64,000 nt of DNA from Panax quinquefolius (GCA_020205615.1 CM035166.1:79322679-79386678); one strand, 5' to 3'; shown: positions 23,081 through 35,639, counted from the first letter of the stretch. Translations and numbers: made by a program. Notes: a model not told the origin generated them from the sequence alone.

Positions 23081-23506
23081 TATAAATGTGTTTAAATGTT
23101 GTTTGTTGTTGCTTGCTAAGGTAGAGATCCAAAAACAGTTGTTATATGCATGTATTACAACATTTTTAAGTCAAACTACAACGTTTTAAAAACGTTGTAT
23201 AAAGGGTGTCAAATAGATGACACCTTCTAAACGCTGTATAAATGTGTCTAAACGTTGTCTGATGTATCAAATTACAACATTTTAAGCCAGAAAACGTTGT
23301 GGAATCATACCATCTACAAAGTTTTCAAGCATCCAATGATTTCTGGAAAATAAATATACAACGTTTTTTAAGAAAAAAACGTTGTAAATGTGACAAACCA
23401 CAACGTTTTAAAAACGTTGTATAAAGGGTATCAAATAGATGACACCCTTAACCATGACGCTTCTGGGATACAAACCACAACGTTTTTTACGCGTTATATA
23501 TTTACT
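23060..23506. repeat. Right subterminal repeat array of CACTA element
   Basis: About ten copies, in both orientations, of acaacgtttt or its complement occur, several within a larger unit that also contains aaagggtgtcaaatagatga (23205 and 23426 regions). Such motif clusters next to the terminal repeats are the usual binding region for CACTA transposases. Confidence 0.8.
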
Positions 23507-23520
23507 GTTTTGTAGTAGTG

Positions 23521-24472
23521 ATACATGAATATCCTTCTTGAATTTTACTTGACAATTAGTTATCATGTTGACAATTTGGACATTCTTGAACTCTAGATAA
23601 ATTGAATTATAAATCTCTAATATTTATCCTTGATCTTACTTGATTTATTCCTTATATCATTGTCATCATCCTCGTGCTTATATTGTGGTGAAAGTCATCT
23701 TTGACCCGTAGTGCATAGATGGATTGTTGATTGGTATGATTATGACCAAGAATTGTGTATTGGTATAATCATAACTTTTAATGTTACAAACAAATGATGT
23801 GGTGAAAGTCATCTTTAGCCCGTAGTGCATAGATGGATAGTTGTTTGGCATGATCATGACCATTGGTGATACAAACGAATATCCTTGGCCCGTAGTGCAT
23901 GGATAATTTATTGGTTTGAAACATTTATTGAGTTGTGTTACATAGATAAAATATTGATGATGAACTTTTAAATTATAGAAGAAAGTAGACATCATGCTCT
24001 ACTTGACTCTTCTAGTGGATTGTTTGTTCCGCTGCAGTTGTTAATCTAAACTTGTTGTCTATTGTATTCTATCAAATTTTACACTGTTGAGGACTATAGA
24101 TAATTTATTCTACATTATCTTAGTTATAATATTCTTTATTGTGCTAGTTGAGCTCACCCTTTTCTTTCATTGTTCTTTTTAGGAAATGAGAATATAGTTG
24201 AGACTAGTCGGGGAATGGAGTGGTGGTCCAAAATGGTGGCTATAGTAGTCCTTACTATTTTGTAAAACAGTGTGATAATAATTGTAATGAGGACTTCATT
24301 TGAGTTTGGATATTGTCTACGAGACAATATTTGTATTAAAACTCACAATTTACATTTTGTCGTATTTTACACAACAGTTAATAATTGTATAAATGAAGTT
24401 TATATTTAAATTATGTACCATGTATTTGGTGACTCAAAATAGGTTATATGGACCTATTTTGGGGGCGTCACA
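23521..24472 (+). mobile_element. Truncated family F LTR, right piece
   Basis: This resumes the LTR cut by the CACTA element. It shares with other copies 'cccgtagtgcatagatgga' repeats (23698-23910), the g(a)gctcaccctttt segment and the end gggggcgtcaca at 24461-24472. The LTR start is missing, so this copy is truncated; no target duplication was found. Confidence 0.8.
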
Positions 24473-25310
24473 CATCTACTTATTTTCCTACTAATAAATT
24501 AAATTTAATAAAATAAAATAAATTTAAAAAATTAGTTAATTAATATATATTACAATACAAAATAAAAAAAAATAAAATAAAAAATAATAATAAAATATAT
24601 TAAATTGAATAACATAAAATTAATTTAATTTATTTTATTTAATAAAGTATATTAAATTTAATAAAAAATTTAAAATATATATAATATAAATAATATAATA
24701 CAAAATAAAATAAAATACAAGAAAAAATAATAATAAAAGAATAAAATTTAATAAAATAAATTTAATAATGATCAAATTAAATTTAATAATAAATAAAATA
24801 ATATAATAATATAATAAATCAAATAATTTAATAATATAATAAATCAAATAATATAATAATATAATAAATCAAATAATATAATAATATCAAATAAATTTAA
24901 TAATAAATAAAATAATATAATAACATACATTATAATAAAATAAAATAAATTTAACTTAAATAATATCTAATAAATAAATAAATCAAATCAAATCAAATTA
25001 ATTAATATAATATAATATTATATAAAAGAAAATATAAATTAATAATAAATTAAAAGTATTTAATTTAATAAAATAAAATAATCAATTAAAAAACTAGATA
25101 ATATAATATAATCCAAAATAAAATAAAATAATAAGTAATATAATAATAAATTAGAATAAGTAATATAGCTAATTAAATTAACATAAAATAATAGCCCACG
25201 TATTCAAAAAAATACTTCTCATAAACTAAGTAGCATTTACTTAGTTTTCCATTGGTAAAATAAACTAAATAGCATTTGCTTAGTTTTTCATAATTAAAAT
25301 AAACTAAATA
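24473..25310. repeat. AT-only low-complexity tract
   Basis: About 700 bp (24480-25190) consist almost entirely of A and T in short aataaa/taaattt words, with hardly a G or C. Open frames are artefacts of composition. Short palindromic units follow at 25221-25290. Confidence 0.8.
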
Positions 25311-25313
25311 AGT

Positions 25314-25314
25314 A

Positions 25315-25375
<61 letters not shown>

Positions 25376-25376
25376 G
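25314..25376. repeat. (AC)n(TA)n compound microsatellite
   Basis: About nineteen AC units followed directly by about ten TA units. Confidence 0.95.
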
Positions 25377-25628
25377 TATAATTTAGAACTTAGAAACTCA
25401 TTTGCCAAGTAGGAGTGAATGTCGAATAGTAGTCCCATATATATATATATATTCAAATAATAGTTCTCATAAACTAAGTAACATTTGTTTAGTTTGCCAC
25501 AATCTTCAACAAACTCAATAATACTCTCTCTCTCTCTCTCTCCAATCTTCAATACACTCAATAGACCGCTTAGTTTGACATTATCCTTAATAAACTCAAT
25601 AGTTATAATCAATTACGACTATACATTT

Positions 25629-28600
25629 TATAGTACATATATCATTCCATTAATGTGTAAATATGTTGACCGCTTTACTTAAGCTGGCAATGAGTTGTTC
25701 GATAGCAATTGTAAGGTGCAAGAGCGACATAAGTTGGCTAAACATGGTATTAGGTAACTTATCACTTAACTAATTGTGAAGAAAGAATTAACTACCCTAA
25801 CTTTCTTCACATTCTGTCCCCGTAACTGCATTTTGGGACATTTATAAGTTCTCATTCTCCACTTAATCTTCCTACATAAGAGTATTACATCTTTTATCCT
25901 TTTAAAATAGAAAGCTCAAAAATTACAATTAAGTATATATGAATGAGCAAAGAAGAGCAACTAATTAACCGGCCAATTGTAGAACTTGTGATTAGAATTC
26001 TTGGAAGTTCCAGAGGTCTTGAGCGAGCAACGAATATAGCAACGAGTGCAAAGAAAGTAAGGTGGAAAATACACTACCTCGTCGCCACACTTTATGGGTT
26101 CAGACAACTCTTTATGTGACGCGACGACTTAGAGTATTCTCTACCTTCCGTTCTTTTCCCTCATTGCGGTATTCTTTGCCAGCTCAAGACCTCTAGAACA
26201 TCCAAGAATCCGAATCGCAAGTTCTAGAATTGACCACTTAATTAGTTGCTTAACTTTGCTCATTCGTATATAGTTTAGTAGCTTAATTTATAAGGTTTAT
26301 GTTGTTACATGAGAAAAACTATAACACTTGTAAGGGGGGAAGATGAAATGGAGAGGGGGTAACTTATACATGCATATCCCAAAATGCGGTTGCGGGTCGG
26401 TGTGATGCCCCCAAAATTACGTATACATCTCCCATCTTGAGTCGCCAGATACATGGTACAGAATTCAAATACAACTTAATAATACAACTGTCGTGTACAA
26501 TACGATAAAACATAAACTGTGAGTTTGAATACAAATATTATCTACTAGAGAGTATACAAACTCAAAAGGAGTCCTCATTATAATTATTATCACACTATTT
26601 CACAGAATAGTGAGGACTACTAATGCACCATCTAGGACCATCACTCTGTTTCCGACTCGCCCAAGCTATATTCTCATTTCTCAAGAGAAACGGTGAAAGA
26701 AAGGGTGAGCTCAACTAGCCCAAGAAGAAATATTATGACTAAGATAATGCAGAATAAATTATCATTAGCCTTAAACAATGTTAAACTGATACAATATAAC
26801 AAACATCAAGTTTAAGCTGCAAAGAACAAGCAATCCATTAAAAGAGTCAAGTAGAGAATAAAATCTACCATCTTTTATGATTTAAAAGGTTTTTCATCAC
26901 TTTTACTTTGGGACTCAAATTTTAATAAATAATCCACATCATCGAATCACCCGCACTACTGGCCAAGGATATTCTTTAAGTATCACGACCACAATTATTC
27001 ATGCACTACGGGCCAAGAATATTTGTGTATTCATTAATGGTCATGATCATTCCAACAATCATCCATCAATGCACTACGGGCCAATGATGACTTTTTACCA
27101 CATCATTTATAACATTACGGTCATGATTACACCGAATAATCCTCGTCATAATCATACCAAGTCCATCTATGCACTATGTGCCACAGATGACTTTCAAAAA
27201 TATAAATATGAAGATGATGACAATGATATAAGGATTCAATAAAACAAGTTCAAGAATTAATTTGTCCAAGAACCAATAACGCCCAAATTGTCAACATGAT
27301 CTTCGTTTTGTAGAGTAAAATTCAAGAATGCTCGGAAGAATATTTCCATGAAAAGTTACTTAGATGAAGCCTTAAATATCAAGGATATTCCACTAATTTC
27401 ATGGAGTATAGAAGTCAAAGTTTTAACTTGGTGAGTATAATAAAGAATGGAATAACAAAAGAAATCACCATGCATGCGATTGCAGCATAGACATGTTATT
27501 CAACAGAATACTAAATAAAGGAACTGTGTCGTGTAAATTCAAGACCTAGCAGGATGTTCCAACGTAATAATAAAGAATGGAATAACAACGAAATCACCAT
27601 GCATGCGGTACTTCAGACAGACAAAGTTATTCCAATGAATACTAATAATTACGTAAATCAGTCCCGTCCGTAAAATGCATGCAGATGAGGATATTCCAAT
27701 GTAATAATAATAAAGAGCGGAACCAGTCCTACATAAAACTCACAGATGAGGATATTCCAAGCAGAATAATAAAGATGGAATCAGTCCTACAGAAACACAT
27801 GCAGTATAAGATATTCCAATGAGTAATAATAGAAGAATGTCACCAAGTATAGGGTAGCTTCACAGATATCTGAGTTATTCCAATGTAATAATAAAGAATG
27901 GAATAACATAAGTTCTCTTCATGAATACAAAAGAATAACACCCCTTATTTAGTACAACAAATAATATTCCCTACCTTAAGAAGAAGAAAATCTGGATATA
28001 GAAGTAGTGAAGTAGCGTAACACTTTTCTTCTTTCTCTCTATAGTTTCTCTCTAAAGTTTCAAATTGAATTAAGTAAGAAATAATGAAGGAATGAGCTTC
28101 TATTTATAGAAAAATGGATCGCATAGTAACTAACTCATGAAACGGTCCAGATTGATTTACTTTAATCTGACGGTCCATATTTAAAGCAAAATCTTTTAAA
28201 TAAAATATAATATATTCTATTTATAATCTAATAAAACGAATAACTTTATAAAAGATTTTACTATGCAAACACTATGCATAATAAAATATAATATATTCTA
28301 TTTATAGAATAACTTTATAAAAGTATTCTGTTTTATATAAAAAGATTTTACTATGCAAAATACTATGCAGACACTATGCAACACTATGCATAATAGAATA
28401 TAATATATTCTATTTATAGAATAACTTTATAAAAGTATTCTGTTTTATTATATTAATAATACCAATAAAACAAAACTGAGTGACTTATCACATAAGCATC
28501 AATAATCAATACCGTGTGCTACTATGCAACCACGCGTATTACTATACTTTTACTACTGAGTAGTTCAACAGTATTAACGGTAAAACTTTCGCCATTATTT

Positions 28601-29050
28601 TCATAAAATATTTTTGTCGTTTTCTCAATCCGATAATAATTCCATTGTGGGGTCCACCAATGATTGTACCGTCGTACGGATATTCCCTGATAAAATAAAT
28701 ATTCCCCGACCAATCGAATATAATATGACAACTTGCATACTTTGCAAAATTTATAAATACTACCCACAACTATAACATTATATCAAATCCACACCATAAT
28801 ATTAAAAAAATTATTTCGAGAAAATTAAATATTTATTCATAAAATCTGGGGTCTCACAGTCGGGATTGTGAAGAAGGCCAAGGCAGCTAATACTTTCTTC
28901 ACAATAAGTTGGGTGATAAGTTGCATAATACCATGCCGATGCCAACTTCTGTTGCTCCTGCACCTTGCAAATATTGTCGAAAAATCCGTTGTTAGCTAAA
29001 ATAAAACGATCAACATATTTGCATGTTAATGGAAGGATATATGTACTATA
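25629..29050. mobile_element. Foldback element (~960 bp net) with ~480-bp arms, split by a solo LTR
   Basis: The left arm 25629-26103 is the reverse complement of the right arm, which runs from 26104 to 26400 and resumes at 28864-29050 after the family F insertion. Matching anchors include tatagtacatatatc (left) against gatatatgtactata (right end), gcattttggga (left) against tcccaaaatgc (right), and gaggtcttgagc against gctcaagacctc. The centre is near 26103. No coding frame is present. It could be a foldback-type DNA transposon, a long MITE or an inverted duplication. The outer terminal duplication is not clear. Confidence 0.8.
26401..28858 (-). mobile_element. Solo LTR, family F copy 3, inserted in the foldback
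   Basis: On the plus strand it starts TGTGATGCCCCC and ends GGGGTCTCACA, 2458 bp, with duplication GTCGG (26396-26400 and 28859-28863). The TATA box on the minus strand is at 28100-28109. It has no coding sequence; the open frames near its 5' end are shared by all copies and are not conserved as proteins. Confidence 0.92.
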
Positions 29051-29140
29051 CTTTGGAACTTAGAAACCTGTTTGACATTCACTCATTAGGAGTGAATGTC
29101 GAATAGTCCTCAGTTTGGGACTGTTATTGGATGTTATGTC

Positions 29141-32137
29141 TCTGACACCCCTAAATTCCGTTACTTCATTACCACAAGACTTGGTGTTCACTTAAATAAA
29201 ATATTCATATCTAACTACCCAATCATAATAAAAATTGAATAATAAACCTTTCCTTAAGGGATTACATTAATAAAATCTCCCAGGTTATCTAACCTTTAAA
29301 TACAATCATTCAAATGCGGAAAATAAATAAACTTCATTACAATTATTCAAACTAAAGTTTGACAATAAGATATAAAATGATTACAAGTCTTTAGTACTTG
29401 TTCATCTTCCCCTTTCCCTTACTGGTGCTAGGTACATTGACCTTCTCATCCTTAGCTGTAATAGTTATATAAGCAAGAGTGAGCAAACAAGGCTCACTTG
29501 AAATGAAATTGAATAAAGCTTTACATTAACTGCCGAATAATAGGCTCCATAGAACTGAACAATGTGTTCTATTAATATTCTGAATTATACAACTGAGGGT
29601 CTAATGACCAGGAACCATGTCCACAGTTATAAGTACTCTTTCAACTTAAATTTTAACAGTCATAAGACTATAAGGACTCCACGTACTTAGGGGGATTAGC
29701 CCTTCGTACAATGTATTGTACACAAACATTTCAACGCTAAGCGTAAACCCCTAATAATAAGGTTGTTCATCTCAGTATTTAGATTACAAGTCCGCACCAA
29801 AGTAAGTTTGGTTTGGATACATTTCAAGGGTAATTTAGAATTCAACGGTCTTCAACTAAGGATTAGTTGAATATAATATTGATAACGTCATGCTATGGAA
29901 TAATCATAACTGAATCGACATTGTAAATTAAGATCATGCTTTAGGAATAAAATAATAGCATAAACATCGAATAATCATAACGTACCTTGCTTGAACAATA
30001 TTAAGCCAAGGTTATTTAGAATTGAGTAATAAACATGCATAACCAATAGTAATTTAAACGATAATGTTCAAAATGAGTCTATCAGAATATTTAACTTGCA
30101 TGCTAGCTAACAAGTTAAAGACAAGATTAACTTGTTCAATATCAGAATAAGATTTAGAAATCATAAACAATCTAGGTACAAGAACTTGCTCAATCGTAAG
30201 AATAAACTTGCACAATGTAATAAATGAACTAGCTCAACGAAAGTGTAGAGTTAGAAAACTTGCTTAATTATAAAAGATAAGTTTAGAAACTTGCCTCGCG
30301 CGTAAGCTATAATATTAAACTCACGTTCACCTACATATAGGTTTAGAACCACCATCTATTAGATATACTAACATTCACATTCCAACATAACACGCATTTC
30401 TAGTCAGACTTATTATTTTTAGCACAAGTCTTATCTTACCATACATATTTTAGAATCACAAGTGTATATTTCACAACACTTATTCATTGCTCATTAAGTT
30501 TCTTAAATCATACATATAATTCTCACAACTTACTAACTTTACATTTTAGAGTTACTAACCACTTGATATGTTTCTATTTTAACCTTGTCATTACACATTT
30601 GACACGTTAATATAACATTATGCTAAGTTACAATGAATGTCCGAAGTCTGCAGAAGTAGCAGACTTCACTGTCTGTGATGGATTCTGGCTTGGTTGTGCA
30701 AGATTACCTTAGGTTATCTTGGCGTCCATGCAGCATGCTCATGGCCAAGGCTACTGAACCCGCTTCAGCTTTTTCTGAAACATGAATACAACACTATTCT
30801 TAAGCCAACTAACACGAATTTCACCCACCAAACAGTAATATTAACGCATACAATTGATATAATCTATCGTAAACATGTTTGCCAATATATTCCTCAACAT
30901 AGAACAATTTAATCAACAATTATACTAGTTTAATTTCTCAAATTTCTCATTTTCATATAAAACTCAATTTTTTGACATTCTTCCCAAAATCAACACTGTG
31001 ATTTCAATTCTTCACCAAATCACTTCGTTCAAGCTACATTATCTACCTTTCTTAATGAATTAGCATAAACAAGCTTCAATTTGCAGTTTAACATACGAAT
31101 TGACCATCAAAATTGGTACTTACACAAGCCATATGATAAATATATACATTATCATGATTTTTCTAGTATTATACGAAATTAGCATGCAATTTCCTTGTTT
31201 AAACACAAACTCTAATCATCATAAACATATATAATCACAAGCAACCCATTGTATAGCAACAATTCAACAAATTTGAAATTCACAGAATACACAAAATTTT
31301 GCCGTAAACTCATATATGCATTTACATATATATAATATGGAGATTATGAAAAATACCTTTTGTTGCATTAAAATCCTTGCTAACCCACTGAATTTGCTTT
31401 GAAAAACTCAAGAATTCCCTCTCAACTCTCTCTCTCAATTCTTTGTATTCTCCTCTTAGGCTTAACAAAACTAAAACTAGAACTGATAACAAGTATACGT
31501 AAAATAAAGTAACCGATATGGCCTTAATACGCCTACTAAATATATCAGTTACAAACTAATAAATGTATAGTTTTAAATATATTATATTTATTATTTATTT
31601 TATTTTATTTATATTATTTAAATTCAAAAATCAAAATCCAAAATCCACAAGGCTTTGTTTGGCAAAACTCTTTAAAAATTAAAGACTTAATACATTTAAG
31701 TCTTGTTTGGGTTAAATCAATTTAAAAGTACTTTAATTATTTTAATAAAGAATTTAGTTTATAATTCATAATCACATATTATTTATTTGGATTTCCATAT
31801 CCAACATTAATCAAATAAATTAATCAACTATACTATATTTTAAATAAATATTCCACTTAAACATTATAATCTCATTATAATTTTATTTAATAATTTAACA
31901 TACCACTTTAAATTATTAATCAACAATATAACACCTCATGTCATATTACAACTCTCTAAATTATAAATTGATTTAATTTAGAATATTATTTAATATATTT
32001 AATTCATAAATACTTACTAAGAATAACCACATCAATAAAATATTTATTTCATCAATTTTAACAATAAACACATCAAATAAATATTTATATAATTCAATAA
32101 ATATTTAATATTACAATTTAAATTTCAGATTGTTACA
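29141..32137 (-). repeat. 3' LTR of element E
   Basis: On the plus strand it starts TCTGACACCCC (a mutated TGTGACACCCC) and ends CAGATTGTTACA. It is nearly collinear with 37892-40195, 42896-43107, 48787-49140 and 57310-57423, except for a strongly diverged patch at about 30640-30790. The long AT-rich part at 31550-32130 has no genes. Confidence 0.92.
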
Positions 32138-32232
32138 TCCTTCCCTCCTTACAAGGATTCTGTCCCCAAAATCACAACTCAAAAAATCAAATCGTCACAT
32201 TCTTCCCTTCTTACAAAGATTCTGTCCCCATA

Positions 32233-32340
32233 ATCGAAGACATAGATTAAACAAATAACTCAGGATAATTTTTCATCATTTCAGCTTCGAGTTCCCACGT
32301 TGCCTCTTCGACATTATGGTTTCTCCATATCACCAATTCA
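32233..32340 (-). pseudogene. Chromodomain remnant at the C-terminus of element E integrase
   Basis: In a frame shifted from the segment before it, the sequence reads WRNHNVEEATWELEAEMMKN then YPELF and a stop. WRNH..EEATWE is the hallmark of the chromodomain at the end of Tekay/Del-type integrases, which is thought to guide insertion into heterochromatin. The frameshift makes the preceding open frame end at the short tail PSVNW instead. Confidence 0.8.
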
Positions 32341-33585
32341 CAGAAGGTATCCGTTTATTTCTGAGCACTTGTTCTTTCCAGTCGACTATCTGAATAAGAA
32401 TCTCTTCATAAAACAAAACTTTACTGAACTGCAATGGTTTATACTCGATCACATGCTTGTAATCGGGTTTATACGGTCGTAACACCGAAACGTGAAAAAC
32501 ATTATGAACGTTTTCCAACTCTAGAGGTAGAGCTACCTCATATGCCACTTCTCCAACTCTTTGCAGCACTTCGAAGGGTCCAATAAACCTTGGGTTTAGC
32601 TTTACATTTTTACCGAAACAAATTTTCCCCTTCCAAGGAGAAACTCTTAGGAATACATAATTTCTTACGTCGAATGCACGATCTTGTCTGTGTTGATCAG
32701 CATACGTTTTCTGTTTGTCTTGGGCTGCTACCAATCTTGTCCTGATAAGTGTGACAACCTCAACAGTTGGTGTTCACCGACTTCATCCTAGCATAGTGGA
32801 GTTCTGCACTTTCTGCCCTATAATGCCTCGTAAGGCGGCATGCCGATGCTAGCGTGGTAACTGTTGTTGTAGGCAAATTCCACCAACGGTAAATGTTCTT
32901 CCCAACTCCCTTTGAAATCCATGATGCATGCTCTCAGCATATCTTCCAACGTTTGGATTGTTCGTTCGCTTTGGCCATCTGTTTGTGGATGGTATGCCGT
33001 GCTCATTCGCAGTTGTGTTCCTATACACTCTTGTAGTCTCTTCTAGAAATTTGACGTGAATCGCGGATCTCTATCTGACACAATTGATACTGGCACTCCA
33101 TGTCTAGAGACGATCTCTTTAACGTACAATCTTGCCAACTTATCAAGATTGAACTTAATCTGTATTGGCAAAAAGTGTGCTGATTTCGTTAATCTATCCA
33201 CCACCACCCAAATTGCATCGTACCCTTTCTGAGTTATTGGAAGACCTACCATAAAGTTCATTGTGATATGCTCCCACTTCCATTCTGGTATTTCCAATGG
33301 TTGAAGTAATCCGCTTGGTCTTTGATGCTCAGCCTTTATTCTCTGACATGTCAAGCACCTTGAAACGCATTCTGCAACGTCTCTTTTCATATTTGGCCAC
33401 CAAAAATGTTGCCGAAAATCTTGATACATTTTCGTACTTCCCGGATGAATCGAATATCTTGAGCTATGAACTTCTATCAAGATTTCATCTTTAATCTCTG
33501 GTACTGCTGGAACCCAAATTCTTCCCTCGAACCTCAGTAACCCTTCAGTATCGATCTTGTATTTTACATCACTACCCTCAACCAC
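32330..33585 (-). pseudogene. Integrase of element E
   Basis: Three pieces are seen. 33585-33043 has [20 protein letters not shown], then [20 protein letters not shown], then [10 protein letters not shown] and [12 protein letters not shown]. 33006-32818 has [20 protein letters not shown] with the catalytic Glu. 32734-32330 has the C-terminal FEVLQRVGEVAYEVALP and NVFHVSVLRPYKPD. The first catalytic Asp, normally in MDF, is Asn here (MNF), so the enzyme would be inactive even if the stops were absent. Confidence 0.92.
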
Positions 33586-34071
33586 TTTCTCTTTGATAGT
33601 TTCGCATTCTTCATCTTATAGTTGAGCATTCTTCACTCTGTCCATCAAAGTTGGACTAGCTTTTATCTGATATAATTTTTCGTCGGTTTCTTTTGGAAAT
33701 TTGATTTCCAACTCTAGCCTTGCCATCGCTGAAATAAGCTCTTCCTGGTTGGTTAACAACATCAACTTTTCCTAACCTTTTCTTCTTAAAGCATCTGCAA
33801 CCACATTTGCTTTGCCTGGATGATAAAAGATCTCATAATCGTAATCTTTTATCAATTCCATCCATCTTCTTTGACACATGTTCAGGTCCTTCTAAGTGAA
33901 AATATACTTCAGACTTTTATGGTCTGTGTAGACCTCACATTTTTCTCTATAGAGATAGTGTCGCCATATCTTCAGAGCAAATACTACTGCAACTAACTCT
34001 AAATCATGAGTCGGATACCCTTTCTCGTAGTCCTTCAGCTGTCTTGATGCATATGTAATAACCTTGCCATT
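33586..34071 (-). pseudogene. RNase H of element E, heavily interrupted
   Basis: The region joining RT and integrase contains RNase H in pieces. Reading through stops shows [19 protein letters not shown], the segment after it with a [12 protein letters not shown] motif (in a [17 protein letters not shown] position), and [13 protein letters not shown] sequence before the integrase. Several TAG/TAA codons interrupt it, which is why no long frame is open. Confidence 0.6.
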
Positions 34072-35091
34072 CTACATAAGAACACAACCCAATCCTTTAT
34101 GTGAGGCATCACTATACACCACAAAGTTTCCCGTATTATCTGGTAATGACAACACTGGTGCCACACTTAATTTCTTCTTCAAATCTTGAAAACTCTCTTC
34201 ACATTTCTCCGTCCAAACAAATTTTACAGCTTTCCTTGTCAAATTCGTTAGCGGAGTGGCTATCTTGGAAAAATCTTGAATAAATCTTCTATAATAACCG
34301 GCCAGTCCCAAGAAACTCCTCACTTTCAACGGTGTTCTTGGTTGTTCCCAATTGATTATGACTTCCACTTTTGATGGATCCACTGAAATCCCATCTTTGT
34401 CAATCACGTGCTCGAGAAATTGTACACGATCTAGCCAAAATTTGCACTTAGAGAATTTTGCGTACAACTTTTCCTGTCTTAGTGTTTCCAACGTCAAATG
34501 TAAGTGTTCCACGTGTTCTTCTTGAGTTTTGGAATACACCAGAATGTCGTCGATAAATACCACTACAAACTTGTCTAAGAATTGTTTAAACACCCTGTTC
34601 ATCAAATCCATGAATGCGGCAGGGGCATTGGTCAAACTAAAAGACATCACCAGAAACTCATGATGTCCATATCGAGTTCTGAATGTTGTTCTAGGTATAT
34701 CCTCCTTTCTTACCTTCAATTGGTGATATCCACTTCTCAAATCTATTTTCGAGAAGTATTTAGCACCCTTCAATTGATCAAACAAGTCATCTATTCTTGG
34801 CAACAGATATTTGTTTTTAATAGTGACTTTGTTCAATTCCATATAATCAATGCAAAGACGCATCGACCCATCCTTTTTCTTCCCAAATAACACCGGCGCT
34901 CCCCACAGTGATACACTTGGTTGAATATACTTCTTATCTAATAGTTCTTGCAATTGTACCATCAGTTCCTTCATCTCTACTGGAGCCATTCTGTACGGGG
35001 CCTTCGATATTGGAGTTGTTCCTGGTGCTAAGTCGATCACAAACTCAATCTCTCTGTCAGGTGGAAGTCCTGGCCAATCCTTCAGAAACAA
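34072..35091 (-). pseudogene. Reverse transcriptase of element E, 339-codon open segment
   Basis: RT copies element RNA into DNA. Motifs in order: [18 protein letters not shown] (protease-RT linker), [52 protein letters not shown], then catalytic [11 protein letters not shown], then [20 protein letters not shown] and [14 protein letters not shown] leading into RNase H. All catalytic Asp residues are kept. Small departures from consensus (FSLTNAPA for FGLTNAPA, DYMELN for DYRELN) fit post-insertion decay. The true start is upstream in the polyprotein, not at this ATG. Confidence 0.93.
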
Positions 35092-35262
35092 ATTCCCTAA
35101 CCACTGGTATCTCTTCCAATTTCACACCCTTCTTCTGAGTATCGACTATGTAAGCTAAATAACCCACACAGCCTTGACTCAACAACTTCTTGGCTGCGTA
35201 ATAATCGGACATTTCATTTGTCTCAGCGATTTGCTACCATAGAAAACTACATTTGATTTGAG

Positions 35263-35628
35263 TCATAAAGGTTTACATTTCTTTTGGCAATCAATTATCG
35301 CTCCATAATTGAACAGCCAATCCATTCCCAAAATAACATCAAACTCTCCAAGTCTAATCAGAATTAAATCTACCATCATGACATTCCCCTTAATATTCAC
35401 CCTACAGTTCTTGTATACAAACCTAACAAGAATTACTTCCTTATTCACAATTTCTATGTTTAAAGGGAAATTCAATTCTTCACTAGGTATTTCTAACTTC
35501 TTAGAAAATTCATCAGATATAAACGAGCAAGTAGCACCCGAATCAAATAATACATAAGCATTTATATCATTGATTGGGATAATACCTAACACCACATTTT
35601 TTGATTGCACAGCATCTTGCACAATCAT
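35263..35628 (-). pseudogene. Aspartic protease of element E
   Basis: This segment reads ...YVLFDSGATCSFISDEFSKK, with the active-site Asp in FDSGAT, then VDLILIRLGEFDVILGMDWL, the conserved FDVILGMDWL that follows the flap in gypsy proteases. The region between 35263 and 35091 links to RT and is broken by stops. Confidence 0.9.
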
Positions 35629-35639
35629 GTTGAAGGTTC

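Larger units (their letters stand above)
11938..23520 (+). mobile_element. Non-autonomous CACTA transposon carrying captured host gene fragments
   Basis: The right end on the complementary strand reads CACTACTACAAAAC. The left end reads CATTAGTATAAAAC and matches it at 11 of 14 positions. A 3-bp duplication ATA flanks the element (11935-11937 and 23521-23523), as expected for CACTA elements. Subterminal regions on both sides are packed with copies of an acaacgtttt/aaaacgttgt motif. No transposase is visible. The cargo is a fructokinase exon fragment and P5A-ATPase exons, all on the plus strand. Without the later copia insertion the element is about 5.4 kb. Confidence 0.85.

Noticed and set aside
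25304..25612. 102-codon minus-strand frame across the AC/TA microsatellite
   Set aside because: Composition is driven by microsatellites (Tyr-Ile and Cys-Val runs); no conservation expected.
28522..28769. 75-81 codon frames (VFINFAKYASCHIIFDW...) repeated at 48444-48689
   Set aside because: Shared because both lie at the 5' end of family F LTRs, upstream of the TATA box; frames are broken in other copies.
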